This document shows positions 7,076-9,754 of a stretch of 9,754 nt of DNA, piece by piece. Each line of letters begins with the position of its first letter. Within the stretch, counting starts at the first letter, position 1. The translations under genes and the position numbers were made by a program. The notes below the pieces were generated by a model. The model searched no databases. It saw nothing but the letters and a program-made list of their open reading frames with translations, and had not been told where the DNA came from. Location of the stretch: the NCBI GenBank assembly GCA_964646525.1, contig CAZYER010000049.1, positions 1 through 9,754 on the forward strand. The letters are read 5' to 3'. Origin of the DNA: GCA-002282575 sp964646525 (lineage in GTDB: Bacteria; Pseudomonadota; Gammaproteobacteria; Thiomicrospirales; Thiomicrospiraceae).

Positions 7076-8499
7076 AAATGCGGGTGAGCACACTGACCAT
7101 GATGCACGTGCATATGTCCCAATTCAGCACAGCGATGTAGCGTTGGCACGGCTTTACCAGGATTGAGTAAGCCCGTATCATCAAACACCGCTTTAATGCC
7201 ATGAAAAATTTCTAATTCAGGCGTGTGATACTGATGACACATGGCATTCAGCTTTTCCACACCCACACCATGTTCACCAGTAATGGTTCCGCCGACATCG
7301 ACGCAGAGTTTCAAAATCTCGCCTCCAAAGGCTTCGGTTGTCGCTAATTCACCCGGTTTATTGGCATCGTACATAATCAGTGGATGCAAATTACCGTCGC
7401 CCGCATGGAACACATTAGCGACTTTCAAGCCGTATTTGTCGGACAATTTAGCAATTTCTTCCAATACATAAGCCAATTGACTGCGCGGAATCGTGCCATC
7501 CATACAGTAATAATCGGGTGAAAAACGCCCGACAGCGGGAAAGGCATTCTTGCGCCCTTTCCATAAGGCAATGCGCTGCGCTTCATTTTGCGACAGTTGA
7601 ATTTGGTATGCACCCGCCTGGGTTAAAATATCAGCCACGCGCTTAGCATCGACTTGCACTTGATCGTGACTGCCATCGACTTCACAAAGCAACAAGGCTT
7701 CCGCTTCGGTCGGATAACCCACTTTCGCAAACTGCTCGGCTGCCATAATGGAAAATTTGTCCATCATTTCTAAGCCAGCCGGAATAATGCCCTGCTCCAA
7801 CACCCGTGTTACCGCATCAGCACAAGCCCCCACCGAATGAAAGGCCGCCATCACCACTTGCGCCGCTTCGGGTTTGGGTAACAACTTCAGCTTAATTTCG
7901 ACAATGACACCCAATAAGCCTTCCGACCCATTCATCAACGCCAACAGATCAATGCCATCGTCTTTTTCATCAAAAACCGATTCCGTACCATCCATATCGA
8001 CAATTTTGATGGAAGTCACATTATGTACCGTTAAGCCATATTTCAAACAATGCACACCACCCGAATTTTCCGCGACATTACCACCAATGGAACAAGCAAT
8101 CTGTGAGGAAGGATCGGGTGCATAATAGAGACCATAATCGGCCACCGCCTCACTCACAACAATATTACGCACACCTGGCTGCACAATGGCTACACGCTGT
8201 AAAGGATCGATTTTAATAATCTTGTTTAGCTTCGATAGACCCAACACAATGCCGTCTTTTAGCGGCAAACTGCCCCCTGCCAAGCCCGTACCCGAACCGC
8301 GCGTAATGACTGGAACTTGATATTGCTTGCAAATACGCAGCACTGCTTTCACCTGTTCCACATCGCTGGGCAAAGCAACGGCTAAGGGACGCTCACGATA
8401 AGCAGACAAGGCATCGCACTCGAACGGACGACACGCCTCGTCGCTGGTTAGCAAACTTTCCGCCGAAAGTACCTGTTTCAGTGCGTTAATTACTTCCAT
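7063..8499 (-). CDS. glcD: Glycolate oxidase FAD-linked subunit GlcD
   Basis: GlcD is the main flavin subunit that oxidises glycolate (and often D-lactate) to glyoxylate. The 478 residues compare with about 499 in E. coli. The N-terminal FAD-binding domain shows RGSGTGLAGG (67-76), APDPSSQIACSIGGNVAENSGG (127-148) and GSEGLLG (191-197). The C-terminal FAD-oxidase domain shows VFHAGDGNLHP (363-373) and GTITGEHGVG (404-413), with histidines in the positions used for substrate and metal contacts in this family. The end, RCAELGHMHVHHG..., recalls the conserved GlcD tail. This favours GlcD over the related D-lactate dehydrogenases, as does the following glcEF. Start 8499 has AGG (8507-8509 on the plus strand as cct) about seven nt upstream. 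It is the first gene of the minus-strand operon, reading from the divergent promoter region. Confidence 0.95.
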   Translation of the reverse strand: MEVINALKQVLSAESLLTSDEACRPFECDALSAYRERPLAVALPSDVEQVKAVLRICKQYQVPVITRGSGTGLAGGSLPLKDGIVLGLSKLNKIIKIDPLQRVAIVQPGVRNIVVSEAVADYGLYYAPDPSSQIACSIGGNVAENSGGVHCLKYGLTVHNVTSIKIVDMDGTESVFDEKDDGIDLLALMNGSEGLLGVIVEIKLKLLPKPEAAQVVMAAFHSVGACADAVTRVLEQGIIPAGLEMMDKFSIMAAEQFAKVGYPTEAEALLLCEVDGSHDQVQVDAKRVADILTQAGAYQIQLSQNEAQRIALWKGRKNAFPAVGRFSPDYYCMDGTIPRSQLAYVLEEIAKLSDKYGLKVANVFHAGDGNLHPLIMYDANKPGELATTEAFGGEILKLCVDVGGTITGEHGVGVEKLNAMCHQYHTPELEIFHGIKAVFDDTGLLNPGKAVPTLHRCAELGHMHVHHGQCAHPHLERF

Positions 8500-8501
8500 T
8501 T

Positions 8502-8552
8502 GTCAACCTTGAATGCCATAATATTTCAAGTATTATAGTTGACTTGAATCAA
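8502..8552. promoter_or_regulatory. Half-site array in the glcD/aminotransferase divergent promoter
   Basis: Three CTTGAA elements occur within 41 bp: forward at 8508-8513, inverted (TTCAAG) at 8525-8530 and forward at 8543-8548. The starts are 17 and 18 bp apart. The two forward copies extend to CTTGAAT. A second pair, GTCAAC (8502-8507) and GTTGAC (8538-8543), flanks them as an inverted repeat, and TTGAATCAA (8544-8552) is itself palindromic. The array covers the -10 of the glcD promoter, so it may be an operator for a glycolate-responsive regulator; no regulator gene is in the window. Confidence 0.45.
8532..8537 (-). promoter_or_regulatory. -10 box of the glcDEF-fhs promoter
   Basis: A perfect TATAAT on the minus strand predicts a transcript start near 8525 and a leader of about 26 nt before glcD. 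At 17-nt spacing the -35 hexamer would be GATAAA, a poor match, and the better-looking TTGGAT is 20 nt away. A weak -35 is consistent with activator dependence, which is inference. Confidence 0.5.
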
Positions 8553-8572
8553 TTTTTATCCAAATTTATAGA
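8544..8572 (+). promoter_or_regulatory. Candidate promoter of the aminotransferase gene
   Basis: TTGAAT (8544-8549) and TATAGA (8567-8572) are spaced by 17 nt, each matching four of six consensus bases. The implied start near 8579 would leave a leader of only about 14 nt with the AAGG (8579-8582) at its very end, so the real start may differ. TTGACT at 8539-8544 is a better -35 but has no good -10 at normal distance. Confidence 0.35.
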
Positions 8573-8592
8573 ATTTACAAGGTAAGCGCCGC

Positions 8593-9708
8593 ATGAACTC
8601 ATTCAATCCACCGATTCGCACCCTCATGGGACCTGGTCCTTCCGATATTCACCCTCGTGTATTGGCTGCCATGTCGCGCCCTACCATTGGTCACTTAGAC
8701 CCCGAATTCATCCGTATGATGGATGAAATTAAGGTGATGTTGAAGTACGCTTTCCAAACCAACAACGAAATGACCATGCCCGTTTCTGCGCCTGGTTCTG
8801 CGGGTATGGAAACCTGTTTCGTCAACTTGGTTGAACCAGGCGACAAGGTGGTGGTGTGTATTAATGGTGTGTTCGGCGGTCGCATGAAAGAAAACATCGA
8901 GCGTTTCGGTGGTACCCCTGTGGTGGTCGAAGACGCTTGGGGCAGTGCGGTTTCGGTGGATAAAGTTGAAGCAGCCTTACAAGCCAACCCAGATACGAAA
9001 ATTTTGGCGTTTGTTCATGCGGAAACCTCAACGGGCGCGCGTTCTGATGCTAAAACACTCTGTGAAATCGCACGCAAACACAACTGCTTAACCATCGTCG
9101 ATGCCGTTACCTCGTTAACAGGCGTTGAATTACGCGTTGATGATTGGGGTATCGATGCCATTTATTCTGGCACACAAAAATGCTTGTCTTGCGTACCTGG
9201 CTTGTCGCCTGTCAGCTTTAGCGAACGCGCTTTAGAAAAGGTACGTAACCGCAAAACCAAAGTACCTAGCTGGTTCATGGATTTGAATTTAGTCATGGCT
9301 TACTGGGGTTCAGGTCAGAAACGCGCTTACCACCACACCGCCCCTGTGAATGCGCTTTATGCCCTGCACGAATCGCTGGTGATGTTAATGGAAGAAGGCT
9401 TAGAAGCGGCTTGGGCGCGTCATGCACGTAACCACGAGCTACTGAAAGCGGGTATCGAAAGCATGGGCATGAGTTTTGTCGTCAATGAAGCTGACCGCCT
9501 ACCACAACTCAACAGCGTGTGGATTCCTGAAGGGGTCGATGATGCCACGGTACGTAGTCGCTTATTGAACGAATACAATCTCGAAATTGGCGCAGGCTTA
9601 GGTGCCTTAGCCAGCAAAGTCTGGCGTATTGGTCTAATGGGTCAGAGCAGCAAGCCTGAAAAAGTCTTGTTCTGCCTAGCGGCGCTAAAGGAAGTGCTGA
9701 AAGGCTAA
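8593..9708 (+). CDS. Class V glyoxylate aminotransferase (alanine- or serine-glyoxylate)
   Basis: This 371-residue PLP enzyme belongs to the AGXT/serine-glyoxylate aminotransferase branch of class V. It transfers an amino group, probably from alanine or serine, to glyoxylate to make glycine. Motifs in order: LMGPGPSDIHPRV (11-23), APGSAGMET (66-74, PLP phosphate loop), HAETSTG (142-148), IVDAVTS (168-174, Asp170 pairing with the PLP ring nitrogen) and YSGTQKCL (191-198, with Lys196 as the Schiff-base lysine). The C-terminal VWRIGLMG holds Arg345, in the place of the substrate-carboxylate arginine. All key residues are present and the length is normal. The donor cannot be settled from sequence alone; ureidoglycine-glyoxylate aminotransferase is a less likely option. 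It is divergent from glcDEF-fhs, consistent with consuming the glyoxylate made there. The start has AAGG ten nt upstream. The gene is followed by a strong terminator. Confidence 0.9.
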   Translation: MNSFNPPIRTLMGPGPSDIHPRVLAAMSRPTIGHLDPEFIRMMDEIKVMLKYAFQTNNEMTMPVSAPGSAGMETCFVNLVEPGDKVVVCINGVFGGRMKENIERFGGTPVVVEDAWGSAVSVDKVEAALQANPDTKILAFVHAETSTGARSDAKTLCEIARKHNCLTIVDAVTSLTGVELRVDDWGIDAIYSGTQKCLSCVPGLSPVSFSERALEKVRNRKTKVPSWFMDLNLVMAYWGSGQKRAYHHTAPVNALYALHESLVMLMEEGLEAAWARHARNHELLKAGIESMGMSFVVNEADRLPQLNSVWIPEGVDDATVRSRLLNEYNLEIGAGLGALASKVWRIGLMGQSSKPEKVLFCLAALKEVLKG

Positions 9709-9730
9709 TTTCTGATTGATTAGCTAAAAT

Positions 9731-9754
9731 AAACCCCAGCTAAGGCTGGGGTTT
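9731..9754 (+). terminator. Rho-independent terminator after the aminotransferase gene
   Basis: AAACCCCAGC (9731-9740) and GCTGGGGTTT (9745-9754) form a perfect 10-bp stem with a TAAG loop, starting 22 nt past the stop codon. The T-run is cut off by the window end. The A-rich stretch just upstream (AAAATAAA) could serve as a T-tract on the other strand, so it may also stop transcription coming from the right. Confidence 0.88.

Noticed and set aside
7064..7093. Upstream ATG at 7093 for glcE, overlapping glcD by 31 nt.
   Set aside because: ATG 7063 has a strong GGAG and a classic TAATG overlap with the glcD stop; the extra ten residues have no family support.
7066..7130. Histidine-rich end of GlcD (HMHVHHG...HPH) as an unusual metal-binding tail.
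   Set aside because: From memory, GlcD proteins including E. coli's end in a very similar MHVHHG...LERF sequence, so it is a family feature and not a novelty.
8547..8559. IHF-like site (AATCAA followed by a T-rich stretch) in the divergent promoter.
   Set aside because: The TTR part of the consensus falls at the wrong spacing (three instead of four nt), so it is only a near match in AT-rich DNA.
8500..8592. Possible glycine riboswitch in front of the glyoxylate aminotransferase or glcD.
   Set aside because: The whole divergent region is only 93 bp and predicted leaders are under 30 nt, too short for a glycine aptamer, and no matching stem pattern is seen.

Overview
The window looks like chromosomal DNA of a gammaproteobacterium, probably a sulfur-oxidising or autotrophic one of the Thiotrichales/Thiomicrospira kind. 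This is inferred from gene content and protein style: a sulfide:quinone-reductase-type flavoprotein, a complete glycolate oxidase, a formate-tetrahydrofolate ligase and a glyoxylate aminotransferase, all densely packed with moderate GC. No 16S or other marker gene is present, so the taxonomy is tentative. I see no mobile elements, tRNA, rRNA or CRISPR array.

Layout. Positions 35-1984 (+) hold a two-gene signalling unit: an HDOD-domain protein followed 12 nt later by a GGDEF-family protein whose signature is degenerate. A 126-nt intergenic region (1985-2110) carries a good -10 box and a 17-bp palindrome. It precedes an FAD-dependent oxidoreductase of the SQR/FCSD superfamily (2111-3222, +), which runs into exactly 100 Ns (3223-3322). 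From the other side of the Ns, on the minus strand, comes fhs, which lacks its C-terminal codons. Upstream of fhs lie glcF, glcE and glcD in a tight minus-strand series, giving the operon order glcD-glcE-glcF-fhs. A 93-bp divergent promoter region (8500-8592) separates glcD from a plus-strand class V aminotransferase (8593-9708), which ends at a strong rho-independent hairpin at the window edge.

How the genes fit together. GlcDEF oxidises glycolate to glyoxylate, the aminotransferase converts glyoxylate to glycine, and Fhs loads formate onto tetrahydrofolate, feeding the one-carbon pool that exchanges glycine and serine. In an organism with RuBisCO this would be a photorespiration-like 2-phosphoglycolate salvage route. 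That RuBisCO link is inference, because no RuBisCO or phosphoglycolate phosphatase gene is in the window. The flavoprotein and the HDOD/GGDEF pair have no evident functional tie to this module, and the flavoprotein's adjacency to fhs depends on a scaffold join.

Most of the window is recognisable housekeeping or energy metabolism, and I did not find a convincing new multi-gene system. The points most worth a second look are the half-site array in the divergent promoter, the missing catalytic cysteine in the SQR-like protein, the degenerate cyclase paired with an HDOD protein, and the palindrome upstream of the flavoprotein gene.
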